DNA of 42,860 nucleotides from contig JALGPX010000016.1 of NCBI GenBank assembly GCA_023515795.1, forward strand, positions 65,981 to 108,840, read 5' to 3'. Position 1 is the stretch's first letter; each line of letters opens with the position of its first letter. The position numbers and the translations under genes were made by a program. Positions 31,288-40,202 of this stretch are shown here, in pieces. This stretch comes from Amoeboaphelidium occidentale. Lineage: Eukaryota > Aphelidiomycota > Aphelidea. A model generated the notes under the pieces. That model was not told where the DNA came from. It searched no databases and was given only the letters and a program-made list of their open reading frames with translations.

Positions 31288-31567
31288 CATCGCTTCTTTG
31301 GATGGCAAACTTTTACTGTGATTTGCAAACTTTTTGCATAATCGAGCTCGCGCAGTCCGAGTTAGCTGGTCAGCGAGTCCGAGTTAGCTCCTCACGCGAG
31401 AAAACGTAATAAAAACGCTCGAAAAAGTCCTCTCACCTTCTTTTATTGCTTCTATCGGACTAAAGGTCGATTAAGATTATGAAATTGCACAAGGAACCAC
31501 AGTTCAAAGTCACGATACTGATGATACTACCGCCCTGAGACGTAACTGGTGACTTGGAACTTCAGAT
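31288..31567. repeat. right side of gap-flanking duplication 2
   Basis: Second copy of 31007-31286, beginning immediately after the single N. A few per cent divergence between the copies would fit two alleles. Confidence 0.9.
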
Positions 31568-31602
31568 CTACTCCGCTGTATCAGGCTCCGCTGTTTCAAG
31601 TT

Positions 31603-31908
31603 CATATTGGAGAGATTGAGTGGTCTGTGGGGAGCACACGCTATTGCAGCCTGCCTCTAATTGACACAGAATTATACAGAGATTTCAACGAACGTTTGAA
31701 GTTCAATGCGTCTTGCTATCTCTGTGGAACTTTTATGCTTCTATGTTTGGAAATAAACATCTTGAAAGCCTGCTTTAACCACTCTGAAATCAGAACTTTG
31801 TTACACTCGTACACCGTCTTCCTGCGCTCGGGTGGTTGTTTCAATAGCTCGCTAGCACAGTAAGCGCCAATGAATACGATGTCGTTTCTTGTTAAGACTC
31901 TGCAACTG
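31603..31908. repeat. left side of gap-flanking duplication 3
   Basis: 306 bp repeated at 31910-32215, with a single N at 31909. Most differences cluster in a 25-bp patch (about 31670-31695); the rest is almost identical. Confidence 0.9.
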
Positions 31909-31909
31909 N

Positions 31910-32215
31910 CATATTGGAGAGATTGAGTGGTCTGTGGGGAGTACACGCTATTGGAGCCTGCCTCTAATTGACACAGCGCTCGTTGGAGATATCAATGAAC
32001 GTTTGAAGTTCAATGCGCCTTGCTATCTCTGTGGAACTTTTATGCTTCTATCTTTGGAAATAAACATCTTGAAAGCCTGCTTTAACCACTCTGAAATCAG
32101 AACTTTGTTACACTCGTACACCGTCTTCCTGCGCTCGGGTGGTTGTTTCAATAGCTCGCTAGCACAGTAAGCGCCAATGAATACGATGTCGTTTCTTGTT
32201 AAGACTCTGCAACTG
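31910..32215. repeat. right side of gap-flanking duplication 3
   Basis: Second copy of 31603-31908, starting directly after the N. Confidence 0.9.
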
Positions 32216-32229
32216 TTTCCGTCAGATAA
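32023..32229 (-). other. short open frame of uncertain status
   Basis: A minus-strand frame of about 69 codons ends at a TAG at 32023-32025 and is kept, with one residue change, in the other copy of the repeat (stop at 31716). The peptide (for example VLTRNDIVFIGAYCASELL and a KQAFKMFIS helix) looks protein-like. It has no ATG and is closed by a TAA just upstream, so it would have to be a last exon. No good donor was found. Not recognised. Confidence 0.25.
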
Positions 32230-32481
32230 GTTCTTTTACTTTTCGCACTTTCAATATTCGAGCCAAAATCAAAATTCGTAAAGAATAACGATGAAACATG
32301 AAAATGTTGGGAATAATGCTGCAACTAGTCACAAATGATCAAACAAGTTATCTCGATAAACCAGTTTCAACGAACGAACTCGGAATAATCTCGATTAGTA
32401 TAAAGTCAATCTATGAATGTCTTTTAATAAATAACTTGCATTCACTATACTCTGTGCGTATTTTGTTTGTAGTTTATCAAA

Positions 32482-32682
32482 TTATAAGACAGGCAGCAGC
32501 TCAAAATCATCAAATTTTGCCAAGAACAAAGGCTTCCAAACAGCATCACAACTCAACCTGTTGTATAATGCCGTACAAGTCAGCATCAAGTTCACCACCG
32601 AAACGTGATCATTCAGATTTTGTGCGACCTGTGCCAAGGTTTCTTTCGTTAAAGTGCAAATTCCTGTTTTTATCACTGTCAT
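32482..32682 (-). pseudogene. truncated F-box gene copy
   Basis: ATG at 32680-32682. Its 66 residues align with residues 1-60 of the F-box protein at 29401 (shared VSVVNLMLTC, WKPLFLAKFDDFEL), with about two thirds of residues the same. Similarity also extends into the 5' flank (GAGCGTTGTTTCA). It stops shortly after the F-box, so the substrate-binding part is missing. It is a diverged, probably old partial duplication; a tiny F-box-only protein is possible but unlikely. Confidence 0.7.
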
Positions 32683-32785
32683 ATCAGTTAAAAGAGAAGG
32701 ATGACTTGGCGATGACTGAGCGTTGTTTCATGTCCAATCCTAGATTTGCATTCGAAACCACAAATATATTCATTAAAGCACACTT

Positions 32786-34350
32786 TCAGATATAAGATCT
32801 GTCTTGGGTTTCTGTGCTTGATGATTTTAGGACCGGAAATAACTCTAAAAAGTCAAACATACTTCCGGAGTTAGATTTTCTTGGTGTTTGAGGGGAAGCT
32901 TTCGGCGAGTTCTGAGCAGAATTAATTCTTGACGCTTCTCTAGAAAGCATAGCCACAATTCTATGCATACCTAGCTCCATTTCTTGCTCAGACGGTGTCG
33001 CGTAAGAGAGGCGAACATGACTTGATCGTTTGTGTCGAAAATAGAATTCAGAGCCGGGGACAATTAGAATTTTCGATTTGACTTGGTCTCTGTCGATCAT
33101 TTTGAAGGTGTCTAGAGCTATGTGTTTGTCGCCTTGCTTTACGAAGAATTCCGCCCAAACAAACATTCCGGCTTGAGGCACCTCCCATTTTGCATAATAA
33201 TCTCGACCATCTGATTCAGATAAATACAACCGAAGTGAAGATAGGAAAGCATCCCTTCTTTTCTTGTAAACACTACATACTTCTTGACAATGTTTCATGA
33301 AACCATCGAATCCAATTTGATCTAGCCACTTCAGCAAAAGAGCTTGTGCTAGTCTACAAGGATGCCCTGTTGTTGCCATTTGATGAATAACCAGCTTGCT
33401 TATGACCTCGCTTGGTCCAGAGGCAAAACCTATCCTCAAACCAGGAGCTGCGATTTTTGAGAATGAATCTAGACGTACAACTCTTTTGAAAACATTCTGA
33501 TCTAGCGATAGATATGACGCAGTCCTCTCTTCTTTATCTTCTGAATTAAATTGCAGGTAATAGTAAGGATCATCCTCTACTATCATGAAGTCATGCTTGT
33601 GTGCCAACCTCAAGACCTCAATTTTTCGTTTCAACGAAGTATTCTTTCCAGTGGGATTACAACCAGTTGGTATCGTGTACAAAAGCTTTGGCTTTGGTAT
33701 ATTTGAAGGCCAGCTTGTAAGAATTTGGTCCAGTTTCGCTGCATTTATCCCTTCCGTGTCTGAACTTACTTCCAAACATTTTACCTGTCTACCCTTCAAG
33801 CATGTAATGGCTCCAACGTAACACGGGCTTTCAATGATAACTATATCACCAGGATTTAAGAAGAGGTCAAATACTTTGTCTATCAAATCTGCACAACCAA
33901 CTGAAACCATAAGATCAAACTCTTTGTAAGCTTTATGCTCTTTAATCTGTATCTCCTTCAATTTCGCAATAAGGTCATTATCACCAGTCTACAAATACAT
34001 TAATGGAAACATTGATGGATTGTACGTACACTTGCGCCATACTGTAGAACCTGTTGCATTTCTTCCATGTTGAAACAGATCTTGCCGCCAGACTTTAATT
34101 TAAACGACGCAGATTCGAACGGGAACGTGGAAGGATTAGGTAGACCTCCGCCAAAGCTTATCACCTCAGGATCTTTCAAGTACTTCTGTAGAGTTCTGAT
34201 GTATGAAGGCGTTCTTGATTTAGCAGATTCTGACCAGAAGCGATCATATGAGTTATCGCTCGGTTCACGTTTCGCTTCAACGGGAGAAATCTGATCTGCC
34301 GCTTGCTGCTTAGAGTCCCTTAACGCAGTTAATGCGTAAAGCATGTGCAT
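32786..34350 (-). CDS. ARO8: class I/II aminotransferase, Aro8/AADAT type
   Basis: Exons 34350-34030 and 33988-32786 (41-nt intron, phase 0) give 507 aa. The join restores LQYGASTGDNDLIAKL. Seen: ISFGGGLPNPSTFP, the LQYG...G substrate-side block, IPTGCNPTG, the Asp-Tyr pair of the PLP pocket (EDDPYYYL) and SFSK with the PLP lysine at about 285, then APGLRIGF with the phosphate-binding Arg. These place it with fungal Aro8/Aro9 and animal AADAT (kynurenine/2-aminoadipate) aminotransferases. Role: transamination of aromatic amino acids and/or 2-aminoadipate, the latter a step of fungal lysine synthesis. No clear mitochondrial presequence. Only 65 bp separate its ATG from that of the divergent BORCS5-like gene. 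Confidence 0.92.
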
Positions 34351-34415
34351 CTTGTCAAGTGAAACGAGAAGTTCAGAAATAGATTGCGAAAGTTATTTTT
34401 ATCGTCGAAACAGAC

Positions 34416-35367
34416 ATGGTTTGCTTAGAGAGATAGGAATTCAATTAATATTGTAGGGACAAGAGCAAAGTTCACAGACAAACGCAGCAGTGCGTCCCTC
34501 AAACTCGACAACTGGAATTGTTTCTGTTACAGCGGTGCCTGGCAATGCTTCAAAGGACAAAAGCGCAGACAAGTTCTTAACTGAGCTCAAGGCAATTCCA
34601 AAAGTATGCTATTCAACATAAATCGTGTTAACTTTGAAGTTCCAACCGCTAATTAAAACTTCTGTTGGCCAGGCTCCTTCAGCTTTATACTTTCCTGCAT
34701 CGAAGGAAGGAACCTCTGACAAGGAAAACATTCCAACAGCTGCTTTCTACGAACTTCTCACAAAACTTCAGAAGCATTATTTACGATGCGCTACTTCCAT
34801 AGCGTCTGAACAGGTAAGCTATTTACCTTTGAAAATAATGTTTTAAAGAAATCCATATTTGATAATCTTGTTGAGTTGCAGGTTGAGACTTCTAGAATCG
34901 AAAGTGCAGTGAAAGACACGGCAACGCAAGCTTCAAAAGAAGACACTGCGGCTATTGTTATTCCGAAGTTACACCAGGAACTGCACAAGACTCACTCTTA
35001 CATTTACGAGATCATGAATGTTCTTGACGAACTTGCAGTTAAGAAAGGTTTCAACATTGAAGAACATGCAGGAGAATTTCCTACTTTGGCGATGTTGACC
35101 CAGCATAGAGAAGCTTACAAAACATACCCGTACAGTTCTGAACATAATGCTATGTCTTCTGTCTCCGTTGGAAGTGGACCTAAGGTTGACACACGAAGTT
35201 CGCCTCTTATTGCGAGTTCAAGACAAGCTAGCACGGTATCTATTGGTCTTGTTTTGGACCCTGTTTTGAGTGAAAAGCACAGAAATTCGCCTAAACTGAG
35301 TGCGTCTAAGTCAAACAACAGCATTGCAGATCATGAAGGAACCGATTACTCCGAGGACATTCAGTGA
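34416..35367 (+). CDS. BORCS5: BORCS5-like (loricin-type) BORC subunit with myristoylation signal
   Basis: Exons 34416-34418 (ATG only), 34457-34603, 34640-34813 and 34882-35367, all in phase 0, give 269 aa; the introns are 38, 36 and 68 nt. The 3-nt exon is supported because the product then starts MGQEQSS, an N-myristoylation pattern, as in BORCS5, whose N-terminus also starts MG..QSS. Next comes the family's most typical block, LKAIPKFQPLIK, then a YFPA segment and a helical core (HYLRCATSIASEQ, HKTHSYIYEIM), and a Ser-rich tail. Family knowledge: BORCS5 is the lipid-anchored subunit of BORC, which recruits Arl8 to lysosomes and drives their movement. Inference: vacuole or late-endosome positioning in this fungus. 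Confidence 0.78.
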
Positions 35368-35517
35368 AGATTATGGCGTTCGAAATCGGCTTTTCTTCAT
35401 CCCATGATTCTTTTTCCTGAAATGGAAACCGGTGCTGTGCTATGATTGAAGGGTTGGTTGTTCATTGATGAATGATGATACCAAAGAAATTAAAGTTTTC
35501 ATAAAAATCACAAAATT

Positions 35518-36727
35518 ATGAAACCCACAATGAAAGAGATCAAGTATGAGTCTATTGTTGACAAGACCAGTCTCTTGTATGACGCAAGTGATGCTGCAAA
35601 GTCAACAGACGCAAAATCAAAAGACTTTGATCGTGTCATTATTCCTGAGTCGCTGCATTTGGATGAAGAGAACGCAGAATTGCTTCCTGGTATTGATGAT
35701 GATCGCATTTGGAGAGATTCGCTCGATAACTTGAAAAATACCGCTCCAAACAAGTCAAAGGAAGAGATATTTGGTTTGGCATTAATGCTCGCATCTTCAG
35801 TGATGTTCTCATCCATGTCTCTTGGTGTTAAAGTGTTGAGCTCTAATCCGAAATTCAGGTTCCCGTCTTTCGAGATGGCGTTTGCAAGATCTTTGCTTCA
35901 AGCAATTTTGTCTGGATCATATCTCTTGATCAAGAAACAAAACCCTTTTGGTCCAGCAGATAAGAAAGTGAGAACTTTGCTGCTACTTAGAGGCTTATGT
36001 GGTACAATTGGTCTTTGCTTGTTCTATTGGACTCTGACTGTGATGTCCCTTTCTGATGCGAACGTTGTTTTCTTCACCGGACCTCCATTCACTGCTTTAT
36101 TGTCATACCTCGTGTTAAGAGAACCTATTTCTGGTCTTGATATTTTCGCATTCATTTCAAGTTTATTTGCTGTAGTTCTTGTTGCTAGACCATCCTTCAT
36201 ATTCCACGACCAACAATCCGGAGATTCAAGTTCGGCTGGAAGAGTTTTTGGTGCAATTGCTGGAATAGTTGGTGCAATGACTTCTGCCGTTACTGTAGTG
36301 ACAATCAGAAAAATTAAGAAGATTCATAATGACATACCTGCGATGGTATTGGTTTTCTACTTTGGGTTTGTAGCTAGTCTCGTCACTCCATTATTCATGT
36401 TCACCTTGCAAAAACCAGTGCTTCCAGAAACACCTGAAGCATGGGTTGGAATTTTCATTACAAGTTTATTGGCTTTCTTTGGACAGTTGCTCAGTAACAA
36501 GGGATTTCTTTTAGCTCCAGCAGGTAAGCATTCTTGTTACAAGTTTAACTAAAACTTTCATAGGTCCTGCAATGTTGATGAGAAACCTTGATATCGTTTT
36601 CGTGTTCATCTTTGATATTTTCATTCTGAACACCGCACCTGATACATGGTCATATGTTGGTGCTGGAGTTATTGTCTTGTCGACATTGCTAGTTGCTGCA
36701 AAGAAATTATTCTCGAGTAAATCATGA
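35518..36727 (+). CDS. EamA/DMT-superfamily transporter (SLC35G-like)
   Basis: Exons 35518-36523 and 36564-36727 (40-nt intron) give 389 aa. Seen: a soluble acidic N-terminus of about 80 residues, then about ten hydrophobic segments arranged as two EamA repeats: FGLALMLASSVMFSSMSLGVK and, in the second half, VFGAIAGIVGAMTSAVTVV. Conserved family features visible are RSLLQAILSG, LFYWTLTVMSLSDANVVFF and PPFTALLSYLVLREPIS. The intron lies in the second repeat and restores APAGPAMLMRNLDIVF. Family knowledge: drug/metabolite transporters move small solutes across plasma or organelle membranes; this subgroup is poorly assigned. Substrate unknown. Confidence 0.88.
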
Positions 36728-36781
36728 TCTAGATGATATACATTCTAATAAATATGAGTACAAATATATCAGCTTTGAAGC

Positions 36782-37505
36782 ATGAACGCGATTTTGAAGA
36801 GCTGTTCACAAACTCGCCAAGAACTTGATCGCAACGCCATTTTTCCCGTTGTTCTTCCACAGATGATTGCGACTGAAATTATTTCCAAGACAGCAAAGCC
36901 GCTTTCGCCGCATCCTACGCAGCTGAATCCGAATTCAAATTGGGTCAACTTTAGAGGTGCATGGGTTACTAATATGGTCCTTCTGGTGTTCTTGAGGATG
37001 TTTTTCACTATCATTCCTGGAATTTCTACTGAGATCGCATGGACATTGACTAATGTGCTGTTCCTCTTTGTAAGCGCTGCGATAATTGAGATTTTCCTTA
37101 TTTCTTTAGGGTCACTTCATAATGTTCCACTGGCTTACTGGCACACCTTTCGATGCTGATCAGGGCGAATTCGATGGACTTACGCTCTGGGAACAGATCG
37201 ATAACGGCGCACAATTCACACCCGCTAAAAAGTTTCTTACCGCACTTCCTATTGTATTGTAAGTGTTTTACCTGGCTTGATCACATGAGCCACAATACAC
37301 GACAATCGAGTATGTGGCTCATGTGATCAGATTGCCAATTGGAACTCTGCTAATATTTTGTAGCTTTTTACTCAGCACCCACTACACCAACTACGATTTG
37401 ACCCTTTTCTGCATCAATTTGATTCCGTTAGTTATTGTTCTTATTGGGAAGCTACCCGCTATGCACCGTGTCAGATTGTTTGGTATCAACAAGATTGAGG
37501 ATTAG
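36782..37505 (+). CDS. ORM1: Orm/ORMDL family sphingolipid regulator
   Basis: Exons 36782-37069, 37110-37258 and 37364-37505 give 192 aa, longer than human ORMDL (about 153) and near the yeast Orms. Introns are 40 and 105 nt. The second join restores FLTALPIVFFLLSTHYTNYD, the expected family sequence. Seen: a N-terminal extension, NPNSNWVNFRGAW, a hydrophobic segment, GHFIMFHW, GTPFDADQGEFDGLTLWEQIDNGAQFTPAKKFLTALPI in pieces typical of the family, then two C-terminal membrane segments. Family knowledge: Orm proteins bind and hold serine palmitoyltransferase in the ER. Odd: intron 2 contains a strong hairpin, and a nearer AG (37329-37330) would keep the frame open and add about eleven residues. 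Confidence 0.95.
37278..37329 (+). promoter_or_regulatory. strong inverted repeat inside an Orm-gene intron
   Basis: The left arm 37278-37298 and the right arm 37310-37329 pair over 20 bp with one bulged A; the loop is 11 nt (37299-37309). It lies between the donor (37259) and the branch/acceptor region (acceptor ends 37363). The 3' base of the stem contains the proximal candidate acceptor AG. The intron is 105 nt, far above the local 31-46 nt norm. The pairing is seen; its effect on splicing is inference. Confidence 0.85.
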
Positions 37506-37651
37506 AGAATGTAAATACAACTTAATAAAATTGTTATGATATAGTATTCTGCGGGTTTGCTTTTATGTGGGTTAGTTTACCTTAAGGTCTGAGCGTTCTC
37601 AGGTCTTTGCTATTTATACATTGAATCAACACCTGACTTCAACTACCACAA

Positions 37652-40075
37652 ATGGAGTTCATTAATGGGATGGATGTTACAAGCGAAAGCACGGGCAGTA
37701 TAACGTCTGCTGCATCATCTGATAAGACCAGTTCATCGCCTGGGAAGAGACGAGCTGCGAAAGCATGCGATCTTTGTCATCAGAGAAAGGTGAAGTGTGA
37801 TGAGAAAGTGCCTTGTTCCAACTGCATTAAACATAACGCAGAGTGTGTATACATCAACCGGAAGAGGGGTCTTTCCACAAAAGTGAAGATGAATCTTGCA
37901 CAATTGTTCTCCACGAGGGTAGGAATAGGAAGTGATGGGTCTGGCGTCAGCAGTGATAATGTCCATAAGCCACGAAAAAGACCAGGTAGTAGCTTTAGTG
38001 TAAGTGCACCAGCTTCTCCAGCTATACAAAGTCGCCCCATATTTGCAACTGGAGGGTTTGCTGAAGATTCTGGTGGTTCCAGTAAATCGGGTTCGAAATC
38101 AAACGAAAGTTTCACGGATAAGCTGCATGGACTGTTTACTGGTGGGACAAAATCTAATTCAAGTTTGGGTTCCAAGGGTACTGTTGGATCTCGATCTTTC
38201 ACATTGTCTCCCGCAAGAAGTTTCGCGACTGAAGATCATCAGCATATTGATATTATCGTGGATTACTACTTCCTTCATCTGTACGAAGGGAACCCAATTT
38301 TCCATGAAAGTACCTTCAAACAAGCGGTCAGAGAGCGAAAAGTTCCTTCTCATTTGTTGAGTTCCCTGATGGCGTATACTTGTAAATATGCTCAAGTTAC
38401 AGGAGATCTAACGTTCATTTCTCACAAAAGCGTGGAGATATACAACAAAGCAAAGGACAACCTGAAAAGTATTATTGAAGATGAAACAATTGCTTCTGTT
38501 CAGTCAATGATATTATTGGCCCTTTGTGCTTGTTTGAACGGAGAGCTCAGACAGGCAAAGCTTTTCGTTAGCATGACCGTAACTTCTTGCGTCGGTTTGA
38601 CTTTGAATATTGATCCTAATGATATACCTGTATGCGCATCTCTTTGTCCGTTAGAAAAAGAGATGAGACGAAGGATATGGTGGTTGACTTATGTGTTGGA
38701 TAGAACTGTAGCATTCAGTACCATGGAGTTTCCCAACATTGACGATATGAAATGTGCTGTTTCGTTTCCTATGCCAGAGTTGGTATTCAGAAGCCTTGAT
38801 AAGCAGCCAAGACCCTCGTCTATGTATGGTGTCACTCTACATTCGATACATAATATCACACCTGAAGCCTTACGACCAAAAATTGATGTGGGATCATTTG
38901 CTATCGCACTCTGTAGCTTCCTAGGAAGACTAACCTTATATCTTAAAAAGGTCGTACATTCAGGCTTTGATCAGATATACACGGAATCTGCGGAAAAAGA
39001 AGCATTATTGAAGGAGTTCCAGCGACTGAGTCGACTGAGACCGGGTGATATTAACGACGAAATCAAACCTGCTCAATTGTTTTCAATGAGGATGGCAGAG
39101 TGTGTAATAACCTTCTTGAATTCAATGTTGTTGTTGGCATATCCGCAATTGATCACTATGGACTTTCCAACCGTACAGCACTTCCGGCCAGAAATTCTGA
39201 GTCTCTTTGCTACTTATTCTAATGAAATTGCAATAGTCACAAAAAACATTGCGATTTCGAACGATACCTTCTCCAGAGTATCTCCATTTATCGCGTCGCA
39301 GTTATTCTTTGCTGCTTTAGCCACTGTGATTGTAATTGCTAATGAAACTGATTTAAACCGGAGGCATAGACATGTTTCACATCTTAAAGTGCTTATGAAT
39401 GCGATATCAAGGATTTCAAACATGTGGGTTTCTACAAAAAGATTTGATATACAAATTAACGAGCTGACAAAGAAGCACAGGATATTGACTGAGAAACGTA
39501 AAATTAGCAATGTCAACGCTCAGCCTGCTATTTCGGAAAAGCCTAAAGAAACATCTACTTGGTCACGAGCCTCTACATCGGAAGCATCAAAGACAGAAAG
39601 CTCTCAAGAAACGGATTATTCTGTGACCGGATTGCAAGGAATCCCGATGCCTACAGAGTTTAATCTGGACGTGAATTTGGCAGACATGCTGAGTCTGAAT
39701 TATGAAGGTTTGGAACTCCCGTTGAATCAAGGAGGTGATGACACGGAAATGCTTTCAAGGGAGATTAAATTAGAACTTTCATCAAACGACTCACTCACCG
39801 CAGACATACTTCGAGCAACATCATTAGAGTTTGCACAATTTGAAGTTGAAACAATGTCTTCGAGTCAACAAGGCTCATCTGCTACTCCTACAGATACTCC
39901 ATCTATGTCTGCTAAGAAGGCCAGAACCAATTCTAAAGATAGTGAACTATCACCTGGAAACGCATTTCAAAGTATCAGAACGCGTCCAGGTATAAAAGCT
40001 TCGGGCTCGATTAATAATGGCATTAAGGGGGGCACAGATCAAAACAATTCCAGTAAAAGCTGGTTCACCATGTGA
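37652..40075 (+). CDS. Zn2Cys6 fungal transcription factor
   Basis: Single exon, 807 aa from ATG 37652. Seen: a binuclear zinc cluster with C39, C42, C49, C55, C58 and C65 (spacing 2-6-5-2-6) and basic residues RKVK between, a basic/Ser-rich linker, and the fungal-specific middle domain from about residue 195 (DIIVDYYFLHLYEGNPIFHE) containing MRRRIWWLTYVLDRT, typical of the family. The C-terminal third is Ser/Thr-rich and acidic, consistent with activation. Family knowledge: such regulators bind CGG half-sites and often control nearby metabolism genes. Whether it acts on the adjacent subtilisin genes is unknown; only proximity suggests it. Confidence 0.95.
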   Translation: MEFINGMDVTSESTGSITSAASSDKTSSSPGKRRAAKACDLCHQRKVKCDEKVPCSNCIKHNAECVYINRKRGLSTKVKMNLAQLFSTRVGIGSDGSGVSSDNVHKPRKRPGSSFSVSAPASPAIQSRPIFATGGFAEDSGGSSKSGSKSNESFTDKLHGLFTGGTKSNSSLGSKGTVGSRSFTLSPARSFATEDHQHIDIIVDYYFLHLYEGNPIFHESTFKQAVRERKVPSHLLSSLMAYTCKYAQVTGDLTFISHKSVEIYNKAKDNLKSIIEDETIASVQSMILLALCACLNGELRQAKLFVSMTVTSCVGLTLNIDPNDIPVCASLCPLEKEMRRRIWWLTYVLDRTVAFSTMEFPNIDDMKCAVSFPMPELVFRSLDKQPRPSSMYGVTLHSIHNITPEALRPKIDVGSFAIALCSFLGRLTLYLKKVVHSGFDQIYTESAEKEALLKEFQRLSRLRPGDINDEIKPAQLFSMRMAECVITFLNSMLLLAYPQLITMDFPTVQHFRPEILSLFATYSNEIAIVTKNIAISNDTFSRVSPFIASQLFFAALATVIVIANETDLNRRHRHVSHLKVLMNAISRISNMWVSTKRFDIQINELTKKHRILTEKRKISNVNAQPAISEKPKETSTWSRASTSEASKTESSQETDYSVTGLQGIPMPTEFNLDVNLADMLSLNYEGLELPLNQGGDDTEMLSREIKLELSSNDSLTADILRATSLEFAQFEVETMSSSQQGSSATPTDTPSMSAKKARTNSKDSELSPGNAFQSIRTRPGIKASGSINNGIKGGTDQNNSSKSWFTM

Positions 40076-40202
40076 TTATCAAAATAGAGTGTATTTTCAG
40101 GGCTTTGTTCGATGGTCCGAGTCTTATGACTAGATTACAGTTGATTGGACGCTTCAGACTAGGCTTGAACACAGAGAGTTGTGTTTCAACGATCTCTGCG
40201 AA

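Noticed and set aside
31549-32170. Plus-strand ORFs in the duplicated blocks
   Set aside because: Differences between the copies mostly change residues and the frames cross assembly gaps; they do not behave like coding sequence.
32298-32795. 165-codon plus-strand ORF
   Set aside because: It is antisense to the truncated F-box copy and has no protein-like features.
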